Numbered from the stretch's first letter, positions 36,476 to 45,658 are shown. The stretch: DNA of 64,000 nucleotides from Levilactobacillus brevis (GCA_003666485.1 CP032931.1:434001-498000); one strand, 5' to 3'. Made by a program: numbers and translations. The notes: a model not told the origin generated them from the letters alone.

Positions 36476-37870
36476 ATGGCAAAAGAAAAAATCGAACCAC
36501 GCGTCGTGGGAGCGGTCCTGGCGACCGGCCTCATGTCGCTGAGCGGCGTCATCGTGGAGACCGCGATGAACATTACCTTCCCAACACTGATGAAACAGTT
36601 TCACGTGACCACGGGGACGGTCCAGTGGATGACCACGCTGTACCTCTTGATTGTGGCCTGTATCGTGCCTGTTTCATCGTATTTGAAACGCCGCTTTAAA
36701 CTGAAACAACTTTTCGTGGTCGCCAACCTGCTTTTCATTACCGGCTTGGTCATCGACGCTTGCGCCACCAGCTTTCCGTGGCTACTGGTCGGTCGCGCCA
36801 TCCAAGGGGTGGGGACGGGAATCGCGCTGCCGTTGATGTTTAACATCATCTTGGAGCAGGTGCCTCTCAGCCGTATCGGCATGATGACCGGCGTCGGCAC
36901 CTTGGTCACGGCGATTGGTCCCGCCATTGGGCCAACGTACGGGGGCTTGCTGGTCACCAATCTGAATTGGCGGTACATCTTCTGGATTTTATTGCCGTTT
37001 CTGGTGGTGTCCTTCTTCGTGGGAATTAAAACGATTCGGCAGGTCGCGCCGACACATCCGGAACGCTTTGATTTTTGGAGCATGTTGGGGGTCGTGGTCA
37101 CCTTTGCCGGATTGATCTTCGGCTTCAGTTCGCTGAGCGGGCAGCCGTTTTTGAGTTGGTCAGTCGGTGGCGCGCTATTGCTGGGCGTGTGCGGTCTCAT
37201 TTTCTTCGTCCGCCGTTCCCAACACCAGCAACACCCGTTGATTCACCTGCAGGCGCTCGCCAATCCGGCCTTCGCCTGGCACCTCGTGGCCTTCTTTCTC
37301 CTGCAGATCACAGCATTGGGCCTGTCGTTTGTGCTGCCCAATTACCTGCAGCTGGTCGATCACCAGTCGGCGTTTATTGCCGGGCTCGTAGTCTTGCCGG
37401 GGGCCGTTATCGGGGCCGCCTTTTCGCCGATCGGCGGCAATATTTTAGACCATTTCGGCGCCAAACGGCCTATTTTGTTGGGTCTTGGCCTGGTGGTCGT
37501 CATGTTGCTGGCAATGACCGTGGGCGCGCAGGGATTATCCGCGTGGGCCATTCTCGGGCTGTATGTGGGCTATATGATCGGCATCGGCTCATCATTCGGT
37601 AACATCATGACGGACGGCTTAAAACAGCTCTCAGGGCCGCTCAAGGCGGATGGTAACGCGTTGATGAATGCGATGCAACAGTTCGCGGGTGCCATGGGAA
37701 CGGCCATCGTTTCCGCGATGATTGCGGCCAGTCAAGCGGGGGCCACCGGCAGTACGGCGGTCAAGACGGCGGCCGGTTCGCAGTGGGCCTTGTGGGTCTT
37801 GACGATTGCCGGCGTGGGTGCATTTTTAAGCATGCTCATCGCACTGAAACGCAACCAGCACGAAGTTTAG
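36476..37870 (+). CDS. MFS multidrug exporter, DHA2 (EmrB/QacA) type
   Basis: 464 aa with about fourteen helices. Visible DHA2 features: ETAMNITFPTLMKQF in TM1, WMTTLYLLIVACIVPVSSYLKRRF, motif C-like VGTLVTAIGPAIGPTYGGLL in TM5 and an NWRYIFWILLPF segment. Likely a proton-coupled exporter of hydrophobic drugs or cell-envelope toxicants. Second gene of the marR operon; terminator at 37904. Confidence 0.9.
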   Translation: MAKEKIEPRVVGAVLATGLMSLSGVIVETAMNITFPTLMKQFHVTTGTVQWMTTLYLLIVACIVPVSSYLKRRFKLKQLFVVANLLFITGLVIDACATSFPWLLVGRAIQGVGTGIALPLMFNIILEQVPLSRIGMMTGVGTLVTAIGPAIGPTYGGLLVTNLNWRYIFWILLPFLVVSFFVGIKTIRQVAPTHPERFDFWSMLGVVVTFAGLIFGFSSLSGQPFLSWSVGGALLLGVCGLIFFVRRSQHQQHPLIHLQALANPAFAWHLVAFFLLQITALGLSFVLPNYLQLVDHQSAFIAGLVVLPGAVIGAAFSPIGGNILDHFGAKRPILLGLGLVVVMLLAMTVGAQGLSAWAILGLYVGYMIGIGSSFGNIMTDGLKQLSGPLKADGNALMNAMQQFAGAMGTAIVSAMIAASQAGATGSTAVKTAAGSQWALWVLTIAGVGAFLSMLIALKRNQHEV

Positions 37871-37903
37871 ACAAATTTAATCGGCCTGGAGCCATCACGT
37901 TGG

Positions 37904-37945
37904 TAACGCTACTATCCTAACAATTAGGAGTGGCGTTATTTTTAT
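37904..37945 (+). terminator. Terminator after MFS exporter
   Basis: TAACGCTACT and AGTGGCGTTA enclose an inner CCTAA/TTAGG stem, followed by TTTTTATTT. Confidence 0.75.
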
Positions 37946-38013
37946 TTAGGCGCTGGCATGCTACAATTCAGAACCAATAAAGCCAACCGGCTGAAAAAAG
38001 TGAGGCGATTCAA

Positions 38014-38436
38014 ATGAAGTTTGATTGGCGATACGCGTTTCATTCCTTTTGGTTCTTGATGGCGCTGATGGTTCTGTTGAGCTTGGCCACGGCCGTTGAT
38101 CGTGTTCATGGCGTCCGCATTGCGATTGGGGTCATCTTTGGTTTCCTGCTGGTCGACAGCTTGTGGACTTGGCAATACCCTTACTTTAATCGGTTGGGCC
38201 GACAGGGCGCCTCGGCGGGGATCAACCTGGTGTTGTTTGCAATTATTGCGGCCTTCGCGCTGGCCTTCAAGCAGGAATGGTCGGCCAGTGTCTGGGGATT
38301 CATGAGTTTCTGGCTTGCCAGCATCGGCGGTACGATCGACGGTTACTTCGCGCGGCCCACTAAGATCTTAGTGAACCAAACGCGCGGTGACCTGCGGCGA
38401 AAGGCCGAGATCCTGCAAAATTCCTCACGACTGTAG
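38014..38436 (+). CDS. Hypothetical four-helix membrane protein
   Basis: 140 aa, unrecognised. Four hydrophobic segments (about 10-28, 33-52, 65-82 and 88-108) and a basic C-terminal tail with RGDLRRKAEIL. GTGAGG RBS upstream. It stands alone between terminators; no functional hint from context. Confidence 0.7.
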   Translation: MKFDWRYAFHSFWFLMALMVLLSLATAVDRVHGVRIAIGVIFGFLLVDSLWTWQYPYFNRLGRQGASAGINLVLFAIIAAFALAFKQEWSASVWGFMSFWLASIGGTIDGYFARPTKILVNQTRGDLRRKAEILQNSSRL

Positions 38437-38460
38437 TGGCGAGTCAACTGATGTACACCA

Positions 38461-38489
38461 AAAGTCTGGGCCAACGTCCGGACTTTTTT
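38461..38489 (+). terminator. Terminator after membrane protein
   Basis: AAAGTCTGG (38461-38469) pairs with CCGGACTTT, then further T. Confidence 0.7.
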
Positions 38490-38558
38490 CGTGGCAAAAT
38501 GGCGGTTCTACTGTTACTAACGAAATTCAATGATAGCTAAGGCAGGAATCTTCTGATT

Positions 38559-39023
38559 TCAATCGGGAGAGGAATGCCGGTCACTGTTTTTTCGAAGGTT
38601 CTTGGTAGGCTGGTTCTTGATATATTTTTCGACGATTTCTTTACTCATATTACCCAAGGTGCTCATGTAATAACTATTTGACCAGAGATGACCGCCCCAA
38701 AGTTGTTGTCTGGTTTCAGGATATTTCTCGAAAAACATCCGCGCAGAAGCGCCCTTAAAGGCCTTGACGATATTTGTAGGTGCGTATTTAGGTTTGAAAC
38801 TGATTAGTAGGTGAACATGATCTGGCATAATTGCCATTGTTTCCACGGTGACTTCATTTAGTTGGGCAATTCGTGTCAAAATTTTCTTCATGTCAGACAC
38901 CAACGTTGGTGTCGTAAAAATAGGCTTTCGGTACTTCGTGACCCAAATTAGGTGAAAATGGAAATTGTAGACATAACCTCGTTCGTAAATTGCATCCAGT
39001 AACCGACTATCTTATTTACTCAT
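38559..39023 (-). pseudogene. tnpA: IS200-type Y1 transposase tnpA with early stop
   Basis: ATG 39023 has a strong AGGAGG RBS, but the fourth codon is TAA (39012-39014). After it the frame stays open to 38559 and encodes a normal HUH-Y1 transposase: FHFHLIWVTKYRKPIF, the HUH motif DHVHLLI, and SNSYYMST with the catalytic Tyr. Without suppression only an internal start could give protein, and it would lack the first beta strand. Probably inactive. Confidence 0.82.
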
Positions 39024-39117
39024 CTGTATCCTCCTATGAATTTATTTATAAGCGTATTCAGTATGTTCTGATTACCTTATATGATATCATAATTTCACAG
39101 TGAAAGGAGGAAGCGAC

Positions 39118-40389
39118 TTGCGTAAAACGATGGCCCAGTTACCGTATCATTACGGCGTAAAATTAAGAGTTTTTCCGTCTAATGAGCAGAAACGCTTGAT
39201 CAAGCTGAACAATGATGCTAGTCGGTTTATTTATAACGAGATGAACGGCATGAACCGGGAGTTATTCGCGTTGCGCCAAGTTAAAACGCCCATTAAGCTA
39301 GTTCGAACACGGATTGAGACGTTGAAACAACGATTAAAGCATCCAGCTATTAACATTTCCAATATTCACGGCTGGTTGAACGATCAAGCGCTCGACAGCG
39401 ACATGAAGGCGAATGCCATCAAGAATTATCGCACCGCCTGGAAGAATTTTCGGAAAGTTCATCAAGCAGGGACGCCCGTGTTCCACAAGAAACGAACCGA
39501 ACAAAAATATCAGACTTCCAATCACTATGCTAGTAAGATTGAGCTGCCTAATATGCTTAATGGCAGTATTCGCCTATTAGATCATAAACATATCCAACTA
39601 TCCAAGCTGGGAAGATTACGATTTAAAGGCATGCCAGCTAAGTTAGTCACACGTAAGGCCGAAATCCGTATTGGTACAACAACTATTTCAATGGACGCGA
39701 CAGGCCGCTACTACGTTTCCCTACAGTTAGCCTCTGATCAACCGTTTGTTAACTCGGAAACGTTCCAGTCAGGTTCAGCCATTGGCATTGATTTAAACAC
39801 GGATAATTTTCTGACGGATTCTAGCGCTAATGTGATTGCTAATCCTAGATTCTACCGGTCAATCAAGGGTAAGTTGGCTAAGGCCCAGCGGACACTATCT
39901 CGACGGGCGTTACGTGCCAAGAAGGCTCATCGGCCCTTGCGCGAATCTAAAAACTATCAGAAACAACGGCAACGGGTAGCCACTATCCAACGCAAAGTAG
40001 CCAATCGACGGAAAAACTTCTTACATCTTGTTTCGACAGCACTGATCAAGAACCACGATTTGGTTGTCGCCGAAGAGCTAAGAAGCAAAAATCTTTTGCG
40101 CAACCATGCCCTGGCCATGAGTATTGCCGATGTTGGGTGGCGGACACTCCTAGGTATGCTTGCATATAAGGCTGATTTGTATAAACGCCATTTTGTGACC
40201 GTGGACCCACGAAATACTACACAAACGTGTAGTACTTGTGGCTTCGTCATGGGCACTGAGGCAACACAAAAGTTGACTCTGGCCAATCGACAATGGACCT
40301 GTCCGCGATGTGCCGCTTACCACGTTCGTGACCATAACGCGGCTAAAAATATTTTAGCTAAGGGATTAGCAGACTTAGAAGAACAGTGA
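39118..40389 (+). CDS. tnpB: TnpB RNA-guided endonuclease of IS200/IS605 element
   Basis: About 423 aa. N-terminal helix-turn-helix/wedge region, then a split RuvC nuclease: IGIDLNTDNF (Asp), VVAEELRSKNL (Glu) and VRDHNAAKNI (Asp), with a zinc ribbon CSTCG…CPRC. TnpB proteins cut DNA guided by an RNA from the element's right end and are ancestors of Cas12. TTG 39118 follows AAAGGAGG by 7 nt; GTG 39100 and ATG 39130 are alternatives. The catalytic residues look intact although the partner tnpA is broken. Confidence 0.88.
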   Translation: MRKTMAQLPYHYGVKLRVFPSNEQKRLIKLNNDASRFIYNEMNGMNRELFALRQVKTPIKLVRTRIETLKQRLKHPAINISNIHGWLNDQALDSDMKANAIKNYRTAWKNFRKVHQAGTPVFHKKRTEQKYQTSNHYASKIELPNMLNGSIRLLDHKHIQLSKLGRLRFKGMPAKLVTRKAEIRIGTTTISMDATGRYYVSLQLASDQPFVNSETFQSGSAIGIDLNTDNFLTDSSANVIANPRFYRSIKGKLAKAQRTLSRRALRAKKAHRPLRESKNYQKQRQRVATIQRKVANRRKNFLHLVSTALIKNHDLVVAEELRSKNLLRNHALAMSIADVGWRTLLGMLAYKADLYKRHFVTVDPRNTTQTCSTCGFVMGTEATQKLTLANRQWTCPRCAAYHVRDHNAAKNILAKGLADLEEQ

Positions 40390-40636
40390 GAAACACCAGT
40401 CCGTCTGGCAACCTGCGGACACTAAGGGCTTTGGTAATTAGCACATAAGACCTGCATGCAGGCAATCGCTGTATCTAAGCAAATTGCGGTCGTAACATTT
40501 TAGGATGTTATTCCCACAAACCTCTGACTTTTAGTCAGGGGTGGTTGATCCGGTTTTTGTTACCTGTTGCCACTGGGCTTAAAGAAGATTTAATGATTAA
40601 ACGTAAGCTAGGGGTGGTCGCTTGCAAGTTGCCTGC

Positions 40637-40808
40637 GCCAGCCAGAAACGCCGCCTGCTATGGGGAACGGTTCCAGCCTGAAAAGCGGGCTTACACCTCG
40701 CTTGGAAGCCCGGCCAAAGCCGCCGGTCTCCCAAGTCGTCCCACCCAGTAACCTGGCCAGAAACGCCAGCTAACTGGGTCGACACAGCTGGCTCCGTTTC
40801 TGGCCGGC
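40637..40808 (+). repeat. Type B folded element B2
   Basis: GCCAGCCAGAAACG (40637-40650) pairs with CGTTTCTGGCCGGC (40795-40808), one mismatch. Inner hairpins: CTTGG…CCGGC/GCCGG…CCAAG and CCCAGTAACCTGGC/GCCAGCTAACTGGG. It is followed 88 nt later by A6 in the same orientation. Confidence 0.83.
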
Positions 40809-40896
40809 TCCGGCGCGTGGGAGTGGCCCAATTGTAGGTCTGAAGGTGCTGTAAGCAAAGACGGGCGGTTACTGACAAACACTACCGTAGCCGAGA

Positions 40897-41061
40897 GTTC
40901 GCCAAATATGGGTTCAGCCGCGGGAGTTTTCTTAGCGGTGGGCTTGGCCGGTTAGAAAACTGGCAACTTGGAGACGTGGGCTATCGGCTCCAAGTTGAGG
41001 GTCAAGACCGCTCTTTGGCTTGACCCGACGCCCGCAGCGATCCGACCCATATTTGGCGAAC
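40897..41061 (+). repeat. Type A folded element A6
   Basis: GTTCGCCAAATATGGGT (40897-40913) pairs perfectly with ACCCATATTTGGCGAAC (41045-41061). Inner stems: AGTTTTCT/AGAAAACT, CTTGGAG/CTCCAAG and GGGTCAAG/CTTGACCC. P2 is GCGGG/CCCGC here against GTGGG/CCCAC in A5. Confidence 0.88.
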
Positions 41062-41175
41062 GGTAGGCGGCAGTGAACACCAAGTAGGAAAAGGACGCGC
41101 AACCGCAGGCGGAGCCCTAGCTGACGCAGGCCCTGGTTTAGTCAATTTTGCTGGGCAGTGCACACCAGGCAGAAA

Positions 41176-41212
41176 AAAGGCCGTTCACCCGAAAAGGTAA
41201 ACGACCTGGAAA
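41176..41212 (-). terminator. Terminator of small hypothetical gene
   Basis: Read on the minus strand, AGGTCGTTTACC pairs with GGGTGAACGGCCT, then TTTTTT. It lies just past the stop at 41230. Confidence 0.78.
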
Positions 41213-41229
41213 TGTTTGGGTTAAAGGTG

Positions 41230-41478
41230 TTACTCGGCTGCATAAGTCCAGTCGTAGGACAAGAGCTGGTGGAACCGTTCGCCAATGGGAACCCACAACT
41301 TGGCTTTGGCAATGTTGCTAATGGACTCCCAGAACAGCGGATCCTTACGCTCCTTGTCGCTCAGATTAATGTTGACGTAACTCCCGGCTTCCGTTTTGGC
41401 GATTACGTAGGGGTAGAACACCTTGGTAATCCGGGCGGGAGTAATGCTTTTAATTTTCGGGTTGTCATCAATCAGCAT
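41230..41478 (-). CDS. Small hypothetical cytoplasmic protein
   Basis: 82 aa, unrecognised. MLIDDNPKIKSITPARITKV opens a compact protein with a Tyr-rich central part (FYPYVIAKTEAGSYVNINL) and WESISN/LWVPIGERFHQLL. GGAAG 8-10 nt before ATG 41478 supports this start over ATG 41496. It has its own terminator and sits between two composite folded-repeat units, so its genomic context is unusual. Confidence 0.65.
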   Translation of the reverse strand: MLIDDNPKIKSITPARITKVFYPYVIAKTEAGSYVNINLSDKERKDPLFWESISNIAKAKLWVPIGERFHQLLSYDWTYAAE

Positions 41479-41706
41479 AAGCACGCTTCCTTTCACTTGA
41501 TGGATTCAGTATACCGGGAAAAGGTAGCGAAAACCACCAAGTTTGTTTAAGGATTTCCTGAGAATTTCTTAGTTTTTTAAGTGGCCTGCTTAACGGCGGA
41601 TGATGGCAGCATTTCTAACTACAGATTGCAAGTACAAAAACACTTGATAATACTCAGCTGACAAGGATTGTGAACATGAAATTAGTTCACGCCATCACCT
41701 ACGGCT

Positions 41707-41870
41707 GTCAGAGATTCCGGTAGCTATGGGGAACGCCGGCGGCCTATGGAGCGGTCCGCCGACTCGGTTTGAAGCTTAACGAACCCCATCAAGCTCCAAA
41801 CACGTCCCACGCTGTAAGCTGAGAAAAACACTCAGCTAACACCGTCGTCACAGCAACCTACACCTCTGAC
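41707..41870 (+). repeat. Type B folded element B3
   Basis: GTCAGAG (41707-41713) pairs with CTCTGAC (41864-41870). Inner hairpins: GTTTGAAGCTT/AAGCTCCAAAC and a long ACG-TGT-AGCTGAG/CTCAGCT-ACA-CGT stem. Most bases differ from B2 and B4 while the arrangement is kept. A7 follows after 101 nt. Confidence 0.75.
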
Positions 41871-41971
41871 TGCCTCCGGTTACGTCGGTGGTTAACCACA
41901 AAATTAACAGGAAAATCGCTGAAATGGCAATGTCCAGCTACATTAGTGGGTGATCTCCCGCGTAGCCGTGA

Positions 41972-42127
41972 GTGAGCTAAATTTGGACTCAGCCGTGGGC
42001 GTTTTCAAGTGATTTGCTTGGAAACTGGCGTCTTCGAGACGTGGTTTTCGGCTCGAAGCGAGGTTGAAGACCGCCTTTTGGCTTCGACCGGTCCTTCCCA
42101 CAGCGTCACGGTCCAAATTTGGCGAAC
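41972..42127 (+). repeat. Type A folded element A7
   Basis: Outer arms 41972-41988 and 42111-42127, core CTAAATTTGGAC with GTCCAAATTTGG including one U-G pair. Inner stems are of the CTTCGAG/CTCGAAG and GGTTGAAG/CTTCGACC class, as in A2 and A4. Confidence 0.83.
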
Positions 42128-42213
42128 GGTAAGGCGGCCAGCACGGACCATATGACAGTCAAAGACTGATTTTGTCGCCATAAACTCTGGTGTCGCAATG
42201 AAGCTAGCCACTG

Positions 42214-43566
42214 TTAAGTTTGCAACGATACCGTGAAACGGGCGCCGTGAGGGTCATTGTCCGTGATGGCGATGGTGCCTTGGTTGAGCTGCACCAGCTG
42301 AGACACGATGGCTAACCCCAGGCCGCTCCCCGCAATCTTCGTGGAGCGAGAGGCATCCACCCGGTAGAACCGCTCAAAGATGTGCTCGCGGTCGGCCGCC
42401 GGAATGCCAGGGCCGTGATCCGCCACGGTGAATTGACCCGCGGTGGCCGTTTGACTGATGATGACGTGAATCTGCTGGTCGGACGGTGAATATTTATGCG
42501 CGTTATCCAGCAGTGCAATCAAGATCTGGTGCAGCATGTCCGCGTCGGCTTGGACCATGACGGGCTGGTCGGGGCTGGTGAAGGTCACACGCTGACTGAC
42601 CAGGGGCTGGTAGTGGCTGACGACGGCCTGCGCCAATTTGGTCAGGTCCAGCGGTTGGAGGGTGACTTCGGCGCGGTCGGCTCGGGACAGGTGCAGCAGG
42701 TTTTCAATCAGGTGTTGCATGCGCAACGATTCCTGGTCGATGAAGCCCAGTGATTCGGGGATGACCTCGGGATGTTGCTGGCCCCGGCGTTCAATCAATT
42801 TTAAATTCCCGCGAATCGTGGCGATGGGGGTCCGTAACTCGTGAGACGCGTCGGAAATGAATTGGCGCTCCCGTTCCAGTCGGCCATTTTGTGCTGCCAG
42901 TAACTGGTTGAAATCCCGCGCCAGGTGGGCCACTTCGACCGGTTCAGTGGGTTGCGGTAATTCCGGTTGACTGACGTCGGGGTTGGCGGCGGCTTGTTGG
43001 GCCGCGGTCGCCAGCGAAATGGTCGGCGCACTCAGGCTCTTGGCCAGCCGCCGTACGTATAGCAGGCCCACCAACAGGCTCAGCCCAATGGCGATGATCA
43101 GCACGGAAATTAAGACGTGCAGGTTGCCGACCAGCACGTGCATCCCAATGAAGAGATAGTAGGTGTGACTGCCGGTCCGTAGCGTTTCCGAGAAATACAG
43201 CCCCCAGCCCTTGATGTAGACCAAATGGGTAAAGGGAATCGACCAATTGCTGGCCTTGACCAGTTCGGATCCGTGTGGCAGTAAGGAAGTCGTTGACCCA
43301 TCATTGTTTTTGATCAGGACAAAGGTGTTGTGAGAATTCAGGCCACTACTGCGGTTGACCGTCAACCAGTCCTTGAAATTACTGACTTGCGTGGTCTGCA
43401 GACTGGCACTGAGCCGCTCCGCTTGGTCTTGCGCGCGCAACAGCTGGTCCACGGTCAGGGTGATGCTGACGGTCAGCACGATGATGAGGCCAATCGTGAT
43501 CAACAGGCTGGTAAAGGAGTGGCGAATGATGTCCGCGTAGGTTCGCGGCGTGTGGTTAGTGCTCAT
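42214..43566 (-). CDS. Two-component sensor histidine kinase
   Basis: 450 aa. TM1 (about 20-40), an extracytoplasmic sensor of ~110 residues, TM2 (about 150-172), HAMP linker, HisKA with SHELRTPIATIRGN (phospho-His) and HATPase with N box NAHKYSP, G1 DHGPGIP, F box FERFYRVD and G2 GSGLGLAI. The start overlaps the response-regulator stop by 11 nt, so the two are coupled. The layout resembles ArlS/HssS-type sensors; the signal is unknown. Confidence 0.9.
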   Translation of the reverse strand: MSTNHTPRTYADIIRHSFTSLLITIGLIIVLTVSITLTVDQLLRAQDQAERLSASLQTTQVSNFKDWLTVNRSSGLNSHNTFVLIKNNDGSTTSLLPHGSELVKASNWSIPFTHLVYIKGWGLYFSETLRTGSHTYYLFIGMHVLVGNLHVLISVLIIAIGLSLLVGLLYVRRLAKSLSAPTISLATAAQQAAANPDVSQPELPQPTEPVEVAHLARDFNQLLAAQNGRLERERQFISDASHELRTPIATIRGNLKLIERRGQQHPEVIPESLGFIDQESLRMQHLIENLLHLSRADRAEVTLQPLDLTKLAQAVVSHYQPLVSQRVTFTSPDQPVMVQADADMLHQILIALLDNAHKYSPSDQQIHVIISQTATAGQFTVADHGPGIPAADREHIFERFYRVDASRSTKIAGSGLGLAIVSQLVQLNQGTIAITDNDPHGARFTVSLQT

Positions 43567-44257
43567 CGGGATCATCTTCCTTTAGACTGTAGCCGACACC
43601 GCGAATCGTGTGAAAGAGGTGCGGGGCGTCGGCCACGTCGATTTTATTGCGCAGGTAGCCGATGTACACATCGACCACGTTTTGCTGGCCCAAGAAGTCC
43701 ACGCCCCAGACGTTGTCGAGAAGCTCGTCGCGGGTGAAGACCTGGCCGGGATGTTGCATGAGAAATAATAGGAGATCGTATTCGCGTTGGGTCAGCTGAA
43801 TCGTTTCGCCAGCGCGGTCGACTTGGCGGGTCTTGGTAACCAGCGTCAGGTCGGCTAAACGGTACGTCTGGTCCAGGCCGCTCTGGTGAGCCGTACGGCG
43901 TTGAATCACCCGGATGCGGGCCAACAGTTCTTCGATTTCAAACGGCTTGGTGATGTAGTCATCGGCGCCGTTGTCTAGGCCGGTGACCTTGTCGCCCAAA
44001 TAATCGCGGGCGGTCATCATGATGACGGGAAGCTCATCGTGTTTGCGAATGCGACGCAGCACTTCCATGCCGTCCATCTTCGGCAACATCCAGTCAAGTA
44101 AGACCAAGAGTAGCTTGTCTTTTTCGCGTTGGTAAGTCTCCCAGGCGGCTTCACCGTCGGCTGCGGTCAGGACGTCGAAGTCCTCAAATGTCAGCTCCTT
44201 GGCCACGTAACTGGCCAGGCCTTCTTCATCTTCTACAAGTAAAATGGTATTTTTCAT
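43556..44257 (-). CDS. OmpR/PhoB-type response regulator
   Basis: 233 aa. Receiver domain with LVEDEEG acidic pocket, phosphoacceptor Asp in VLLDWMLPKMDG, T in MMTARD and K in YITKPFEIEELLARI. A C-terminal winged helix follows (LTQREYDLLLFLMQHPGQVFTRDELLDNVWG…YIGYLRNKID…IRGVGYSL). First gene of the two-gene system; a small secreted protein gene is divergent 177 nt away and could be a target. Confidence 0.93.
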   Translation of the reverse strand: MKNTILLVEDEEGLASYVAKELTFEDFDVLTAADGEAAWETYQREKDKLLLVLLDWMLPKMDGMEVLRRIRKHDELPVIMMTARDYLGDKVTGLDNGADDYITKPFEIEELLARIRVIQRRTAHQSGLDQTYRLADLTLVTKTRQVDRAGETIQLTQREYDLLLFLMQHPGQVFTRDELLDNVWGVDFLGQQNVVDVYIGYLRNKIDVADAPHLFHTIRGVGYSLKEDDPDEH

Positions 44258-44434
44258 GATTAGTCAAACTCCTTAATCGGCAGGGATTGTCAATAGTGTA
44301 CCAAAAGAATGGAAACGAAATCTAAGAAATTCAAAGATTAACCTTAATTGGCCGTAAAGATTTTACGCCGCGCGCCATGGTATAACTAAGACATTGCAAC
44401 AGCGCGAAGCTAAAAAATTTGAGGAGTGGTTGAA

Positions 44435-44734
44435 ATGACAAACGTAAAAATGATGATGACCAAAGTTTTGCTGGGGACCATGGCACTGGCCACGGTAACG
44501 GCAACGTCGGCGGGTGCCTCAGCCGCTACTAACCCGGCCATGGCGGTTGCTGCGCCAAGAATCGAGCGGACCACGATCACGTTAAATCCGCGGCCGAATA
44601 CGGAAGTGCAGGTCATTAAGATTCGGCTGAAGAAGCCAACGACGACCAAGCAACTGTCAAAACAGGTTCAAACCAACGTGGACGCTAGCGCATTGAATCT
44701 GGATCAAAAGCACACGGATAGTCAGCTCAAGTAA
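44435..44734 (+). CDS. Small secreted hypothetical protein
   Basis: 99 aa. Signal peptide (MTNVKMMMTKVLLGTMALATV, cleavage near ASAATN), then a short basic, Thr/Lys/Gln-rich mature part with no cysteine or anchor motif. GAGGAG lies 8 nt before ATG 44435. Unrecognised. Its divergence from the two-component operon suggests regulation by it (inference). Confidence 0.7.
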   Translation: MTNVKMMMTKVLLGTMALATVTATSAGASAATNPAMAVAAPRIERTTITLNPRPNTEVQVIKIRLKKPTTTKQLSKQVQTNVDASALNLDQKHTDSQLK

Positions 44735-44824
44735 GCATAGCAAACGAAGCTTAACGGGACATTGCTGGCATGCGATAAAAACTAGGTTGGCACAGCCACA
44801 CACTCTGAACTGGCCGCCTGCCGT

Positions 44825-44987
44825 CCACCAAATATGGGTCGGAACGCTGTGGGCGGACGGGTCGAGCCAAAGTGCGGTCTCGACACCTCGACTTTGAGCC
44901 GGAAGAGCGCGTCTCAAAGTCGCCAGTTACCTCACCAGCTAAAACCGCTGGCAAGGAAACTCCCACGGCTGAACCCATATTTGGCGG
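44825..44987 (-). repeat. Type A folded element A8
   Basis: CCACCAAATATGGGT (44825-44839) pairs with ACCCATATTTGGCGG (44973-44987) with one G-U on the element's forward (minus) strand. P4 is CTTTGAG/CTCAAAG and P5 is a GTCGAG/CTCGAC stem. The flank after it (ACAACTAGTTTAGCCCG, 45015-45031) also follows A1 (13683-13699). Confidence 0.83.
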
Positions 44988-45270
44988 ACTCTCGGCTACG
45001 AGGGTGTTTGCGGGACAACTAGTTTAGCCCGCGGTATCAATGGATGTTGCTGTTAAAGTTCAGTTGAATAAGCACCTATCCGCCAGGGATGGCTGAAAAA
45101 TGATATGTACAGACAATTCGTTAAAATCACGGCGGTGAGCCACAATTAGTTTAGCATAACTGGCTAGAAGCGGTGCCATCTGGGACTGACAAAATCAGAT
45201 TGTTGTGGCTGGTGAGATATTGCCAGACCTAGCTGGCAATAACCGCAACTAAAAAAATAGTTATGCAAAA

Positions 45271-45312
45271 GGAGCGTCGGGACTGGGACAATTGTCGCCG
45301 GACGCTCCATTT
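45271..45312 (-). terminator. Hairpin with GGGACTGGGAC motif
   Basis: GGAGCGTC (45271-45278) pairs with GACGCTCC (45301-45308). On the minus strand TTTTGC follows, so it could end transcripts from the NmrA-like gene at 45659, with A9 in the 3' untranslated region. Confidence 0.5.
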
Positions 45313-45449
45313 TAATGCCGTTACTGAAGATGGAAAAGCTAAATAAGTACCTGAATCCCATCTAGCTGGACCACTGACCACCAAACGCAATGGCTATCAC
45401 TGGCACTGGATTTAAGTTGATTGGTGGTCGAGCGTCTCTGTAGCCGGAA

Positions 45450-45616
45450 GTTTGCCAAATATGAGCTCAGCCGTGGGAGTTCCCTTAGCGGCACGATTCA
45501 TGCCGGTTAGGGAACTGGCGTCTTTGAGACGTGGGTTTCGGCTCAAGGACGAGGAGACGAGACCGCTCTTCGGCTCGTCCCGCCGCCCACCGCGTTTCGG
45601 CTCATATTTGGCGAAC
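45450..45616 (+). repeat. Type A folded element A9
   Basis: GTTTGCCAAATATGAGC (45450-45466) pairs with GCTCATATTTGGCGAAC (45600-45616) with one U-G. Inner stems AGTTCCCT/AGGGAACT and GACGAG/CTCGTC as in A5; P4 is imperfect (CTTTGAG/CTCAAGG). It is inverted relative to A8, forming a pair like A2/A3 and A4/A5. Confidence 0.85.
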
Positions 45617-45658
45617 AGTAGGCAGCCAGCTCAGACTGTGTCGCCGTCAAGAATCTTA

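Larger units (their letters stand above)
38545..40545. mobile_element. IS200/IS605-family element with tnpA and tnpB
   Basis: Divergent tnpA (minus) and tnpB (plus) lie between two subterminal hairpins: CTTCTGAT/ATCGGGAG (38550-38557/38562-38569) on the left and CCTCTGAC/GTCAGGGG (40521-40528/40534-40541) on the right. Such imperfect hairpins are recognised by the Y1 transposase. Exact ends are not certain. Region 40300-40545 would encode the guide (omega) RNA if tnpB is active. Confidence 0.75.

Noticed and set aside
40510..40550. Hairpin with CCTCTGAC as a plain tnpB terminator
   Set aside because: It mirrors the left-end hairpin of the element, so it fits an IS end better; a following T run is weak and distant.
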